Assembly: GCA_963169105.1 (NCBI GenBank)
Contig: OY720634.1
Span: 115,914,430-115,978,429 of the forward strand
Direction of reading: 5' to 3'
DNA length: 64,000 nucleotides
From: Ceriagrion tenellum
Lineage: Eukaryota > Arthropoda > Insecta > Odonata > Coenagrionidae
Below are positions 21,884-34,216 of the stretch, piece by piece. The position numbers were made by a program, and so were the translations under genes. Positions within the stretch are counted from its first letter, which is position 1, and each line of letters starts with the position of its first letter. Under the pieces are notes generated by a model, which did no database searches, was not told the origin of the DNA, and saw only the letters and a list, made by a program, of their open reading frames with translations.

Positions 21884-24800
21884 TCATAATGCCACTGTTG
21901 CTAGGAGAACAGTAATATCATCAGGTTTCCCACCTGTTGAAGGAGGAATTATCATAAGCATAATGTAAATATTTCAAGGGAATTACAGTACTATGAGAAA
22001 GAACATATCAGTAGAATGGTTCCAGAGGTACAGTAGGAGAAACAAACCTGTGGCATCAATTCCATTTTCACGAGCTCTTCGTGCAAATGGTGAGAGGAAA
22101 TGAGCATCGAAAGCAAGTGATCGAGCCATCAGGGCAATGGTGTTAGCAGTGCCTTGGAGCCGAAATGGGTCTTTTTCTCCTTGCACTTTTGCTAGTTCAA
22201 CAAGCAACAGTGAGGGTGGGACATTATCAAAAACACCATCTGTTGCCACTAAAATAACATCTCCATCCTCGACCTTGAATTCAGAAGTGTCAGCAGCCTC
22301 TGGCCTAAAACATGAAAGAGAGAGAGCAATGTAATGACTACCATACAAAACATTTTATCAAAATTTAGCAAACACTACTACAGACACATTTGCCTTTTGC
22401 AAATAAATAGGTAAGTCATCAATGTGAACAAAAATTAGTCATTTTCTCATCAAATTTTGTGTATTCCTCACAAAGAGACTACAATTATGATATACAACTT
22501 ATAACTTTATTAACTGAATTCGACTAAAAATGAAAACTTCTACAGTGGTGAAGCCACATAAAACACTGCTTACAACTTTTCATGAAAAGAAAATTTGAAA
22601 TATTAAGTTCTATGAAAAATATCTCAGGAAAATTAGCAGAGACATTCTTAACTCTGGGAACCTTGTGAATCAAATTTTACCTTGGTCCAGTGCACAGCAG
22701 AATAGGTTTGGTAGTTATCGAGAAATATTTTCATACCGATACACTCATTTATGCACGTACATTCATGCATACAAATATTGCTCATTTAATAAGAAGGGAT
22801 AAGCCATAAAATAAATGCCCAGGCAACATTTCCCATTCATAGCCATTGCACAGGTTGCCATGAAAATATGCTATGGTTGCAATTTGAGAAATACTGATGA
22901 TCTTTAAGCGAAGACAAGGTATATCACAAATCAATTTCAAAAATTCAACAATCATTTTTTTGCCATCCAAGGATGAAAAGTTGAACCCTATATTTTGATC
23001 ACAATGCTTTTTTGATGGGAATAAAGTAGGAGCCTAAGCAGCTCTTGAGACCTTTGGTCCAATGAATTTTCGATCGCACCCAAAAACCCTAACAAACTCT
23101 CTCTCCAGAGAATCAGCTCAGTATCGAAGACTTTTCGGGTTCTCTTCCGCGTGTTTCCATTGTCGAAGACGACAGTTTCAACAGCGTTGCAGCTGTCTTC
23201 TTCAGATCAGAAGTGACGACGCGTGTTAATGTGGCCGTCATATATAGCCAGTCGTTTTCCTGCCAATTCAGTCTGGTGCGCTGTCATTGGTCCCTTTCTT
23301 TTCCTTTACGAAAATTGAGTCTGGGTAAGTAGTGGTTCTCTTTTGCTATTAATTTTGCTTCTTCGAAATTCATATTGTGACAAGGTCCACTCCAGGTGTG
23401 TTCGGCCAGAGCTGATTTGCGTAGCTGCCTATTCTTTATATCTCTTTGGTGCTCTCTCAGGCAGCATTTGAGAGCTCTCGATGTCTGTCCGATGTAGGAT
23501 TTCCCGCGTTCGCACTTCACCTGATAGACACCTTCTTTTGTATTATCTGGTAGGCGGTGCAAGGCCAAGGACCACCTACCAGATGATACAAAAGAAGGTG
23601 TCTACCAGGTCAAGTGCGAATGCAGGAAATCCTACATCGGACAGACATCGAGAGCTCTCAAATGCTGCCTGAGAGAGCATCAAAGAGATACGAAGAATTG
23701 GCAGCTAGACAAATCAGCTCTAGCCAAACACACCTGGAGTAGACTTTGTCACAATATGCATTTTGAAGAAGCAAAATTAATAGCAAAAAAGAACTGCTAC
23801 TTCCCCAGACTCATCAGGGAGGCCATCGAAATCGTAAAAACACCCGAAAACATCAACAGAGAAGATGGCTACACTTTCTCCTACGCCTGGAAGAGAATTT
23901 TCGTAAAGGAAAAGAAAGTGACCAATGACAGCGCACCAGACTGAATTGGCGGGAAAACGACCGGCTATATATGACGGCCACATTAACACGCATCGTCACT
24001 TTTGACCTGAAGAAGACAGCTGCAACACTGTCGAAACTGTCGTCTTTGACAATGGAAACACGTGGAAGAGAACCCGAAAAGTCTTCGATATCATCTGAAC
24101 GACTCCGTGGAAGCCTTAGAGTTCATAATCAGCTCAGTAGTTTGAGAAACTATTTACATAACTATAAGTACACAAATATTGCTCATTTAACAATACCACA
24201 GGGTATTACTCTTAAGATAATGCCTAAATGATATAACATAAATCAGAGGTGGAAAGAAAAAAGATGAACCATGCATTAAAAAAAATTGAAACTACAGACA
24301 GAAATAATTGCCTCACCTGTCACTGAGAACAAGACCACTATGTTGAGGTGGGGCCAATGACAGCTGAAAAGGAGTGTTGAAGTAGTGGATCTGTTCTTCT
24401 GAGCGATGGACAACTCTGCCTCCTCGAACTATCACAAAACCACTGTCTCCGATGTTTGCTGTATGAACTGAACAGCTTTCTCTGTTCAAAACTATTACAC
24501 ATGCAGTACTGCTTCCTATGGAACAAGAAAGAGAAATTTACTGTAACAAAAGGAAAAATCTAAAAAGAATATACTAAATCCCAAAACCCTATCGCTTCGG
24601 CATGCTCAACAATCAAGCAGTACCCTGATGACAGAATATTCTGGCAAAGACTTCTTACTGTTCCAGAACAGTAATGTGGATCACCCTTTCCCATTAGAAA
24701 TATAAACAGACACTGATGCAGTAAGTATTATTTTCATTTTTATATGGTCGTTTTTCATTCCAGCCCCATTCTAGCCAACTTCATTTCTTATATGGGTCTC

Positions 24801-27800
24801 TTAAGGCAAGAACTACTCAGCCCTCATATCCTATTTTCCTCTCTCATCTTCGATTTCTTCTCTCTTACCTTTACAAATTTGACATGATTCTGAAGCTTGA
24901 AAAAAACATGATGACCAATTTATTGCTTAGCTAAAGACTTTTTGTTGAGGACTTAGAGGAGGCACTAAGAAGGCTGGGATTCGTTATCAAATAACTACAC
25001 ATCCCTATCTACATATTATTGTCTAATTCACATGGGTATAATTTGAGCATTTTGACGGAGCAAATTTTACTGGGGGAATTAGAGTACATAGGTGGATTAG
25101 AAGGCCTCGTGAGGGCACTTCGCAACAGCAATACTATTGCTAATACTGCTTTCTCTCTGACATTCAACGTTAATCACTTATAATAATGACAGCATTGATA
25201 TGAAAAACTGCAAATAGTAAAATTCCACGGTATTTACTTAAAATGATCAAAGTTTTCACTTAGTTAATTCATTTAAAAGGAGAAAATAGGCCATTGCGAG
25301 CCTGTTACATACAAAATTTAGAGAGTGGGTGGGGGGTCTAGGGGAGAAGAGGGGGGGACCATGAAAAAATTGGGGGTGGGAAGTATATTGAAGTTTAAGG
25401 GGAATCATGTCACAGATGGGGAGGAAGAAAAGGTAAGGTCAGAGGAGGAAGGGAATATTTTATTGAAAATTGTAAGATTATTGATTTTTGAAAGCAAAAT
25501 AATTTCTAATTGCTCTTAATAGTCCAGTTGGTATCCTTAGCACTGAGTGTGGAGGCCTTCAGGCATAAAATCACTCATTTGGTCCAGTAACAATAGGTGC
25601 TTGGCATATTGAGAGGATAAATCACCTTTGATTTAACCATTTACATATCCTTTTACCTGGATACAGATACATCGTTCAGTTTGGCCAACATACACTGCTG
25701 AACATTTATAATGATTACAACTAAGCATATACACATCACTTTTTCAAGCACATTTAAAAGTGAATTTATGATTGCATGTGAATTATTAAGACATTTTGGA
25801 TTTTATTTAAGAAATGTTCAGCTTTTTTGACCCTCAAAGCTGTTGCTCACAGTTGCACTTCTGCTACCCTTTTTAAAAACCTGGAAATTATAGTCTGCTT
25901 GCTCACAATTACATATTATCATTCAATCTGGTTTCAGAAAACAAATAAGGAATAGAAAAGGTTCTATTTCCAAGAAATCAAGTTTGTAATTTAAATGAAA
26001 CAAACATATATTTAATTGAGCATCGAGCATTAGATGTTACTTCTGACTCACACTTGTCTTCTGCAAGGGAATTCTTAAAAATGAAGTATATATATATATA
26101 TTGAAATGTACTGACATTATGACTATTTCCAGAAAAATATATGCGATGACTATCATTTCAGTTTTATCAGTCTTGGATTAATTTTCACTTAATTTGTTAT
26201 AATCATGGAGATCCCAAAAAGACAACATAATATTTATGGAAGTAAGCCTAACATAATTAATATATGTAATTATGAGGGAAGCACACAAAAAGCTACATTC
26301 ATAACTAACATATAAATCTATTGCCTCAAGATATACTGCCAGTATAAAGTGATACAGTATCCTAAAATAATTTACCACTCCTATAATCCATAAGTCACGG
26401 GATAAACTTATGGATTAAACACTCAAGAATTGGAGATTGCATGCAGTCTAAGAAAACTTAGTTGAAATAATGAAATACTGGCATATAATGACCGCTTCAC
26501 TAATTTTTGATTATTTGGTACCATACTGAAGTCACATTAGCACATTTTGCATTGCCTAATGTGCCAAACTCAGTACCATAAAAAATTAAAAACAAATTTC
26601 AGGAAACAAATACCACAAGGAACTTGGATTACTTATGTCATGACCTACATTACAGTAGGAAAAATTGTTGCCCTTTTCAAGTTTCATTAACTTGTGCTTT
26701 TAAGTCATTACTCATTTTTAACCGAGAATAAACTCCTCAATACGTTTTATTATACGAGAAGTACTTCCTTCAGAAAATTGGATAACTAAGATAAGAAAAA
26801 ACATATTAATAATATTTCACTACATCCAGATATATTTATAGAATTTCATGCAAGTTGGCCAGTATATTGTTCAGCATGCACCTAAATTACCCGGTGAAAA
26901 TTTTACACATATAACGTTGTTACGGTATATACATGTTAGATGTTCTATTTTATTCCAAAGATTAATATTCATGGCTAAAATGACAAACATAAAAGAATAA
27001 TATCCAAGTTTCTGCATTAATCTTTTTTGAGTGGGAAACCACCATTTAGTCCCCAATGTGCCCACGAGCAACTTAAGATAAAAGTAAACATCTCTCAGCT
27101 AATAACAGCAAAAAGTTAAAAAAAATTGTTTTACTTTTTGGTTAAACGGGTTCAAACAGGGTGAGTGAGCTAAAGGAAACTGCATTAAAAAAATTATTTA
27201 CGCACTAATGAGCCACGATGGTTGCATACTCTTAAGGATACTAATTTACATATTCCCACATTGGCATTGCTACCAATAGAATCTAAAAATATTCAGGGCA
27301 AGATCCCTACACAGCAAAGAAAAAAAACAGCTGACCAAAGATCTCCCTTTTGACACGCTCTACAAAGAACCTAATTTGGTTCTTCCCCTCTCTTATAATT
27401 AGAAAATGAGACACTTGGATGGTGATTGCAAAGTTTACCTATTGCAATAACTAGATGTTAGTTTGACTCCGGTTTTGTAAAATGATAAAGTTAAAGTGTT
27501 ATAGAGTTTTATCAAGGCCAATATCAAAATTGATAAGATCAAGTCTTTGCCTCAAGCCTCAAGAGTGGAAATGAAATTAATGTCAATTCACAATATACCT
27601 CACAATAATTGCTCAACTGTATGACAAAATATTGCTAAATAACTGAAATGAAGAGATTTTTCAATAGGTAATGAGTAATAAAATTACCCCAGTGAATCAG
27701 ATTTGTATTTATTTTAGGCTCCATGCAGTATTGCCCATTACTAAACAATTTGCTTCATTAATTCCTATAACTACTCATTTGACAGTAAAAGAAAGAATAT

Positions 27801-30800
27801 AGAAGTTACTAGAGCTTATACTTAAAAGATGTCATGTCTATTCAATGACTACTGCCATGTACTGTATTGCTGGGGTTACCTAATGAAGTCAATTACTAGC
27901 CTAATGAATGTTGCAACACACATTAAAAAACCAATCAACTCTCTATCAGGCAATTGATTTGTTCCGAACGTGTGCCTATTTGAATATTAGGTTCCATGTG
28001 AGTTGCTGTTCTCTGGCATAAACTAATTTTAAACCAAGACATCATCTTTTCAATATTTACACTGAGAAATATTTCAGTTCCAAGAAAGTTTTCCAGTTCA
28101 ACTAGATCTTTAGCATTACTTCTGACTTCAGGGACTGAATCACATTCTCGTAGTTATCACTAGTTATAAAAATTATTCACCTAAATTTAGAGCCTTTAGG
28201 ATCTTCTATTTTAACATCACTATCTGGATTCCTATTCAAAAAGGCTGTAGGAAAGTGAAATTGCCTAATATTCTAATTGCTTTGAGGACCATTGGACAAC
28301 TTCATTCTAATTGTGGGCATTCTTGCAGCTGGAGAATAAACATTCTGTTCAGTCATCATTAGGTAACCTTCAGCCACCAGTCTTGCCTTTGGCAAATCAT
28401 CTTCTTTTGTCTTGAAAACCCAGTAAGTACAGATAGCTTTTGCATCTCTCGAAGGACAATTGATGTCCATGTCCTGTGTTTCGCTTAAGCATGTAACTCA
28501 TTTTCAACAGCTTTTTCCTGACCATCTTTCATTGCTTCTTTGTAGTCTAGTAGTTTGTGGAACATCCATGCTAAGATAGAAAAAAGTCAAACATTCATTT
28601 TTTTCAAAACTATAGGCATCTTCATATTTATTTGAAATATTTAACTTATTTTTTGGCTGGTTTTCTTTCTCTTGACTACTTTATTCTTCATTTCTGCTGG
28701 GATGTGAATCTTCACTTTCATATTGAACTTCAATTCTATTTAAATTTATTTCTTCATTATCATCATCTTCATTAGCACGTTGCCTTACAATTGGCCTTAG
28801 TACTTCCCTCAATTAATTTCTCACATTTGACATAGCATGTATTTTTCTCATCCAACCTTACATCTCTTAGGCAAATTATCCTCTTTTCTGTTGGATTCCA
28901 TCATCTAAGCCCATTTTCATTGCAGCCCCATCATTCTCACTTCATTGGCTGTCATTTCTAGATCAACAGTCTGAGGAAGTTTATACACCCGTGTTTTACT
29001 TCCAAATACCTATAGTTTTGTAAAAATCAGCCTTTTCATATCATTTCCTGGCAAGTAAATCTCCAGAAAGAGCACATGTCAGTGAAATACTTAATTGATA
29101 GGTTGATCTTACAGCATCACCCTACATATATTTATGCAATTTTGTTTCTGCAAATAGGATCCCTGTGTTGTCCAAAAGTGTTCTATTCATTCTTTCCAAC
29201 CCTCTGCCACGGACGATATGGAATTGTGTATTCCAATTTTATCCCTCTTATTCAGCAAAAGTTGTCCAATTACTTTGATAAATTTCATCACCTCTGTCTC
29301 ATCTAATTCTGCAAGTTCTTAAGCCATATTTTGCCTTGACCTGGCTTATAAAATCCATTATGTTTGGCGCTGCTGTGTCATTAGATTTTAGCAGATTAAC
29401 TACCATAAAAAACTATAAACATCAACAATTGTTGGGAAATACTTCAAATCAATCAGCTCAGTTGACTAGAATGGCCCGCAAGAGTCCATGTGAAGTGATT
29501 CTACAATCATTTTCGCTCTAGTGTTGAAAACTTATGATTGGTAGTCTTGTTGCCTTTCCTTGCATGCATACATTACAAAGGACCCCACACGTTCCTTATG
29601 GAAAATGGCCCACGCCTAAATTTGCTAAAAATTTGTACAAAGGTAGCTCTCAGCATGCTGATCAAAAGTCTCAATGGGCAGTAACCTTGAAAAATTATAT
29701 TTTTTGATGCACAGCAGAATATTACCCGTGGTTCGAATGTGGTATGTGAAATTGCACGTGGTACGTTTTTCTGCTAAAAATTGCAGAAAAGAATTGCAAA
29801 GAGGTGGGGTGGGGCCCTGAGAGGGGAGGGCTGTTGAGGAAGGAGATATATACATCTACATAATACCCCGCGAGCCGCCGTGTGAGCGTGTGGCAGGGGG
29901 TCTTAGGACACCAGCCGTGTAAAGATGTAAAAGCGTGCGGCAGGGGGTCTTAGGACACCAGCCGTGTAAAGATGTAAAAGCGTGTGGCAGGGGGTCTTAG
30001 GACACCAGCCGTGTAAAGATGTAAGGTTTTGGGAGGTGAAATGGCGACGTGTATTATAGGAGTGCATTCTTCAGTATCTTCAGAAGACTACTGAAGATGC
30101 TAATCTATCATGCATAGTTACGAGAAGTTGTTGTATAGTGGAAAGTAGGAGTGGCCATCTCTGATCGATATTCACATTTTTCAAAGGAGCATTTAGTATA
30201 CAACATGCGAAGAATCTTGGTGATTTTTACCAGATCGCTGGTGCTATTTTAAATAGATACCATCCCACTATAACCTTGCAAGGAGCAACAGCTGCATTAG
30301 CTCAGAAAATCTTACAGAAGTCATTGCTTTCCAACGTAGTTCAAGCTTGAGTCTAGGAAGACAATCTTCAAATGAAAAATGGACAATGGATTCGTTAGAA
30401 TCATCGCGATATTCAAGGTTTTCCTATTCTTGACCCTCAGTACCCTAGCGATTTGACTGTAGGTGTGTATCAAGTTAATCTTTCTCCATCATATATTCAA
30501 CTAGATGAAAATATTGATGAACCAGGTTTCATAATAATAAGAATATTTTCAAAGTTTCGGAATTCTACAAAGCATAATATATTCATTGATTATGAAAATA
30601 TGGACGAAGAGTTAATGAATAAAATAATCATGGTCTGATCACTGGATACTATTGCACATGTCAGTTAGGAGCGAGGGCTGTAGGAACATGTTACCAAGTA
30701 GCTTGTGTTATGGTTTCTTGGTTATGTGCAGTGCCAACAACATATTAATTATACGGATAATTCGCTCTTGAATAAAACAATATATGCTAATAATGATAAT

Positions 30801-33787
30801 ACAGAGTTAATCAACTAGTAAAATGCATATCTACATTGAGATGAACATTAAGTAAAGTAGCGGTTTATTAATCTCTCTTCTCTTGAAACTTTTCATTAAA
30901 TTCTCTTGAAAGATTTTCATTAAAGTTGTGTTTATTATAGTCATTTGAATGGACATTTATCGTTGCTATTTTAAGCTTCCTGTGTAATAATTACGATCTC
31001 TGTATGTAATAAAATAGTTGAAAATATTATTTACATATTAATTAATAAAAAATAGGTAGTAGGATTGAATACTACACTTTTTTCTTGCAAAAACCATTTT
31101 TTCCTTTTTTATTCGTGCCTCACAGAAAATAATATACACACAGTTAAAGAGTAAACTGCACTGTTCACCTTATACGCTCACTCATCCCTATTTTTGCCAT
31201 TCCATCATGAACCATTTTCGATGTATCCACTCCTCCATTGGCTCCCTCTTCAACCTCTTTCTTTCTTACGACACCCATTTCTCTCCTCCATACGTAATAC
31301 CCCACACGTCTTTCCTTAGCATTATTTCTCCCTTTCCCTACCCCTTTTCTTTCGCTGCACATAGCGCCACTACCCATCCTTTCCCTTGAGCACCCTTCCA
31401 CTCTTCCACAAAACTCCTTTTTGACCATGATCCTTCACCTACACTTCTGTGGGTCGAGACCCTTTCCCAATAACTCAATACCCCTTCCTCAACAGCCCTC
31501 CCCTCTCAGTGCCCCACCCCATCTCTTTGCGATTCTTTTCTGCAATTTTTTGCAGAAAAATTCGAACCACGTGAAATCTATTCACCAATGATCTTCTTAC
31601 TCCATCTATGACACTAGAAACGGCTTGTCTAGAAGGATAATCAAAAATAACTTTGAGGTAACTGATGGCCCTCCCCTCCCGCCAATCGGCCTGTGGCCGA
31701 GGCATTTCCCCGTCGACTGGGTCACTGTCTCTGACTTGGGACATACTTGGGATGGGCCACGGCTCAATACAGAAGAAAAATAAATAGTATGTGTGGGTAA
31801 TGAATATTTTTTTAAGATGATGTAACAAAAATTATACTAAAGGAGATAGGATTCATTAGCATTTGGTAAAAGTGAATTCCATGATAAAATAAAATTACAT
31901 TTAGTAGAAAAAGTATCATGCTTTTAGGAAAAATGACTAATAATTCAAAGCCTGAAAGTTTTGCTTCATTAGGTTATTGAGTAAATGCCCAATAACCCAA
32001 TATCCCAATCCCAAAAGGGTACCAAAACTCATTCTTTCCGCACACAATAAGCGATTACAATAAAAACTGAGATCCACTAATTACACTCCCATAATACACA
32101 TCACTATTTCACCTCCCAAAACCTTATATCTTTACACGGCTGGTGTCCTAAGACCCCCTGCCACACGCTCATGTGGCGGCTCATGGGGTATTATGTAGAT
32201 GTATATATTCCCTTCCTCAACAGCCCTTCCCTCTCAGGGCCCCACCCCACCTCTTTGCGATTCTTTTCTGCAATTCTTAGTAGAAAAACGCACCACGTGC
32301 AATTTTTCATACCACATTCGAACCACAGGTAATATTTTGCTGTCTCAAAAAATCAAATTTTTCGAGCTTACTGCCCATTGAGACTTTGTGCAAAATTTCA
32401 GCAAATTTAGGCGTGGGCCATTTTCCATAAGGAACGTGCGGGGTCCTTTGTTTGGTTGGAGGAAAGCTGCCACAATGGCGATGGCCAGGTCTACTGTGCC
32501 ATTGACTAGACAATTATGAAATTCTGTTCTGTGATTAGAACCAGTTCAAATACATACAGGTTTTTCTTTGCCTTACATTCAATTTTTGGTTTTCGCCAAT
32601 TTTTTTACAGCTCCTTACTCAGATATTACTTTCTTTAGACTATTCAATAAGTAATAATCATACGGTACGGTATTGCAGGGGTTACCAAATAACTTGTAAG
32701 TCATGTTCTCGTTTTCTGTAAGATGTGTGCCCTAGTATTTCTCCCTACTTCAACCCCCAAGATACAAGAAAGTGAGAATTAGGTTATTTTATCATAATAT
32801 GACAACCTGAGCGCAATTCACCTCTAATGGAAATACATTTTGCATGGCTAATGGTAGACAACAATTAAACATTACTATAACGGCACTCCACATAGATTAT
32901 ATGGTAGCATACTGAAAATCATACGATCTAGTCGGCTTTTGAAGGCATTTTACGCTCTAACAATAGGTATACACCATCGTGAACTTTAACATTAAATTGT
33001 TCTGCGGTTACTAATTAAACCGTATTTGCAGTTTTTTTCCAAAAAACAGCTAGGGCCTGACAGAAAGTTAATAGGATGGCAAAACATGCACACATCAATA
33101 TCAAGCAAGCGATTAGCATTAGTGGGTCGAGAATGGCGTCAATAAAAAATGTAATCCCCTACCGCCATACATTTACGATTATACTATCATGCAAGAATAA
33201 ATAAAGTATCATCCCCAGTACCTAGAATTGGATGTTTACTTTCACGAAGTTCTTCGTAGCTCCGACCAAGAAGGGTTGACGCAGGGGCGGTGGGAATGAA
33301 TCTACCTGACATGACGAGACGCTCACATGTACTCATCAGAAAAGACGAAAACTCTCCAGGGTCAATCCCATAATGCCGCCATCCACCTACTCCATCAGCA
33401 ACACCTATACCGAAGATCAACGTATTATAACACAGTTCGGCCACATAAGCAACGTTATGACACCAAGAAAGCAGGAGACTCCAACGAGCCAATTATGCGC
33501 TGTACATCAGGGTATGACAGAACTGTCAACATGCACAAACGACGACTCGTACCTATTGCATCAGCAGATTTATACTTGGCGGAAAACCAAGCGTCATCAC
33601 CAAATTGTCCTTTTTTTAATCTTATGTTGGCGTAATCTTTGGGAAAACCGCACACAGCAGAAACCAAATGCGGTTCTCTTTTCCTACTCAAGTTTTGGTC
33701 TGCACAGTTGGAATAGTTACAGATTCCATTCCATAAGGCACGAGACAATAGCCTCCCAGACCAAACAAGGGACTGCATTATAACCAC
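21884..33787 (-). CDS. Pptc7: mitochondrial PP2C-type phosphatase, PPTC7/PTC7 homologue (5 exons)
   Basis: Exons on the minus strand are 33787-33553, 33404-33222, 24515-24317, 22304-22048 and 21933-21884. All have GT-AG borders and phases 1, 1, 2 and 1, ending in TGA. Key blocks are FGDDAWF near the N-terminus and GVADGVGGWR (metal-binding Asp). Then follow GSSTACVIVLN, TANIGDSGFVIVRGG, IHYFNTPFQLSLAPP, DGDVILVATDGVFDN and, at the end, GGKPDDITVLLA. These match PPTC7/PTC7, a manganese-dependent Ser/Thr phosphatase of the mitochondrial matrix linked to mitophagy control and coenzyme Q metabolism. The basic, uncharged-rich N-terminus (SLVWSGRLLSRALWN) fits a targeting presequence. Intron 2 is 8.8 kb and holds copia and DNA transposon remnants; intron 3 holds the Penelope-like palindrome. 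A Met two codons downstream could also be the start. Confidence 0.93.
23168..23208 (-). ncRNA. hammerhead-like motif, left Penelope-like arm
   Basis: Read on the minus strand: CTGAAGA (23205-23199), one extra base, a stem GACAG pairing with CTGTT (one G-U pair), GAAAC (23179-23175), then a GTC cleavage-like triplet. It is the counterpart of the motif in the right arm. Confidence 0.4.
23284..23568 (-). pseudogene. GIY-YIG endonuclease domain of Penelope-like element, left arm
   Basis: A 94-residue open stretch reads KEGVYQVKCERGKSYIGQ then SRALKCCLREHQRDI. This is the GIY-YIG nuclease signature in the form G-V-Y and S-Y-I-G-Q-T, with the usual Arg and His following. It is the C-terminal domain of a Penelope-like polyprotein, which normally follows the RT. 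It is truncated on the N side and carries a deletion just after LPRL compared with the right arm. Confidence 0.75.
23570..23944 (+). pseudogene. GIY-YIG endonuclease domain of Penelope-like element, right arm
   Basis: An open frame runs from the palindrome centre to TGA at 23942. It has the same GVYQVKC and SYIGQTSR motifs and adds the C-terminal part PRLIREAIEIVKTP, FSYAWKRIF and VTNDSAPD. The first Cys-rich part reads CECRKSY against CERGKSY on the left. No RT region is attached, so it is a 5'-truncated copy. Confidence 0.75.
24004..24050 (+). ncRNA. hammerhead-like motif, right Penelope-like arm
   Basis: The parts are helix I GAC (24004-24006) pairing with GTC (24042-24044), core CTGAAGA (24007-24013), one extra A, perfect stem II GACAG/CTGTC (24015-24019 with 24028-24032), GAAAC (24033-24037), and cleavage triplet GTC (24039-24041). 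It is the best preserved of the four hammerhead-like motifs in the window, though helix I is only three pairs. Confidence 0.45.
24516..28269 (-). other. PPTC7 intron 2, 5'-distal part without recognisable genes
   Basis: AT-rich intron sequence. I see only chance ORFs, a short TA microsatellite near 26090-26100, and G-rich low-complexity sequence at 25325-25440. Confidence 0.5.
28270..29575 (-). pseudogene. decayed Ty1/copia pol fragment
   Basis: The minus-strand piece 28470-28273 reads ICTYWVFKTKEDDLPKARLV then YSPAARMPTIR, the start of a copia RT (compare the family block K-W-V-x-K-x-K and P-x-x-R-x-x). Toward higher coordinates the minus strand keeps scattered integrase-like words, but many stops and shifts break it. 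It differs from the full copia element at 44835-49276. Confidence 0.55.
29886..30026 (+). repeat. three tandem 47-bp repeats in the left TIR of copy B
   Basis: Units start at 29886, 29933 and 29980. Each begins GCGTGTGGCAGGGGG (GCGTGCGG in unit 2) and contains CACCAGCCGTGTAAAGATG. The unit occurs once in the opposite TIR (about 32125-32170) and once in copy A. Confidence 0.9.
30080..30745 (+). pseudogene. transposase C-terminal remnant of copy B with SWIM-like finger
   Basis: The frames read TEDANLSCIVTRSCCIVESR, one stop, then FFKGAFSIQHAKNLGDF and QIAGAILNRYHP. After shifts comes an open stretch to 30638 (TVGVYQVNLSPSYIQLD). Just after the stop at 30636 another frame reads YYCTCQLGARAVGTCYQVAC, which fits a C-x-C-x(n)-G-x-R-x-x-G-x-C-x-H finger with the final His replaced by Gln. 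It is a pseudogene of the same family as copy A. Confidence 0.55.
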
Positions 33788-34216
33788 AGGTCACGAAATT
33801 TAAAAAAGTATCATCGTGAAATGTCACAAATTGAGGTTAATCACAACAAACACGCTTCTCATACACTAGCTAATTAAATAACCTTGTTACGCCCAAACTC
33901 AATAGATGTCGTCGTAATTTTATTTTTTTTGTAATATTATTTCCTTTGCTCCTAATAAAGAGCTATTTAATCTACATGAACCTTTTTTTATTAACTGATG
34001 TTTGTGTGTATTTCTGAAATCATAAGGAAAATTGTTAAACCTGAGCTCTTTAACTTTTAAAAGGAACTTTAAATTAAAGAACGCACTACAGTATGTTTTT
34101 GTTTTCAGAAGTTATTTTTGTGGCACTTAAACCAATGTTGAATTTATGTCAATACTGAGTTCAGGAGTGATAGTTTGGGAATGTAACTCCATAGTTGTGT
34201 TATTTATTTTCAAGAA
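33788..34216. promoter_or_regulatory. candidate bidirectional promoter between PPTC7 and the Merlin-like gene
   Basis: 429 bp separate the two divergent start codons. No clear TATA box is placed for either side. The region is AT-rich and carries no ORF of note. Shared regulation is inferred from the spacing only. Confidence 0.4.

Larger units (their letters stand above)
23120..24100. mobile_element. head-to-head palindrome of two Penelope-like element 3' ends
   Basis: Two arms are inverted around 23569/23570: 23120-23569 (minus) and 23570-24100 (plus). Each arm runs from a GIY-YIG endonuclease coding end through a hammerhead-like motif to a shared terminus (about GAACCCGAAAAGTCTTCGAT). The arms are highly similar, but the left one lacks about 90 bp that the right one keeps (REAIEIVKTPENINRE region). 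Penelope-like elements are known for inverted and tandem partial copies. No RT domain is present, so both copies are 5'-truncated. It lies in intron 3 of the phosphatase gene. Confidence 0.8.
29578..32450. mobile_element. DNA transposon with long TIRs, copy B (rearranged composite)
   Basis: The outer ends are GGACCCCACACGTTCCTTAT at 29582-29601 and its near-exact inverse at about 32427-32446. A third arm, inverted relative to the left one, lies inside at 31165-31565 (it matches the left arm of copy A at 17290-17520 in reverse). Transposase C-terminal pieces are on the plus strand (30080-30745), while an N-terminal piece is on the minus strand (31560-31720). The copy is therefore a rearrangement or nest of at least two elements. 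Confidence 0.7.
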
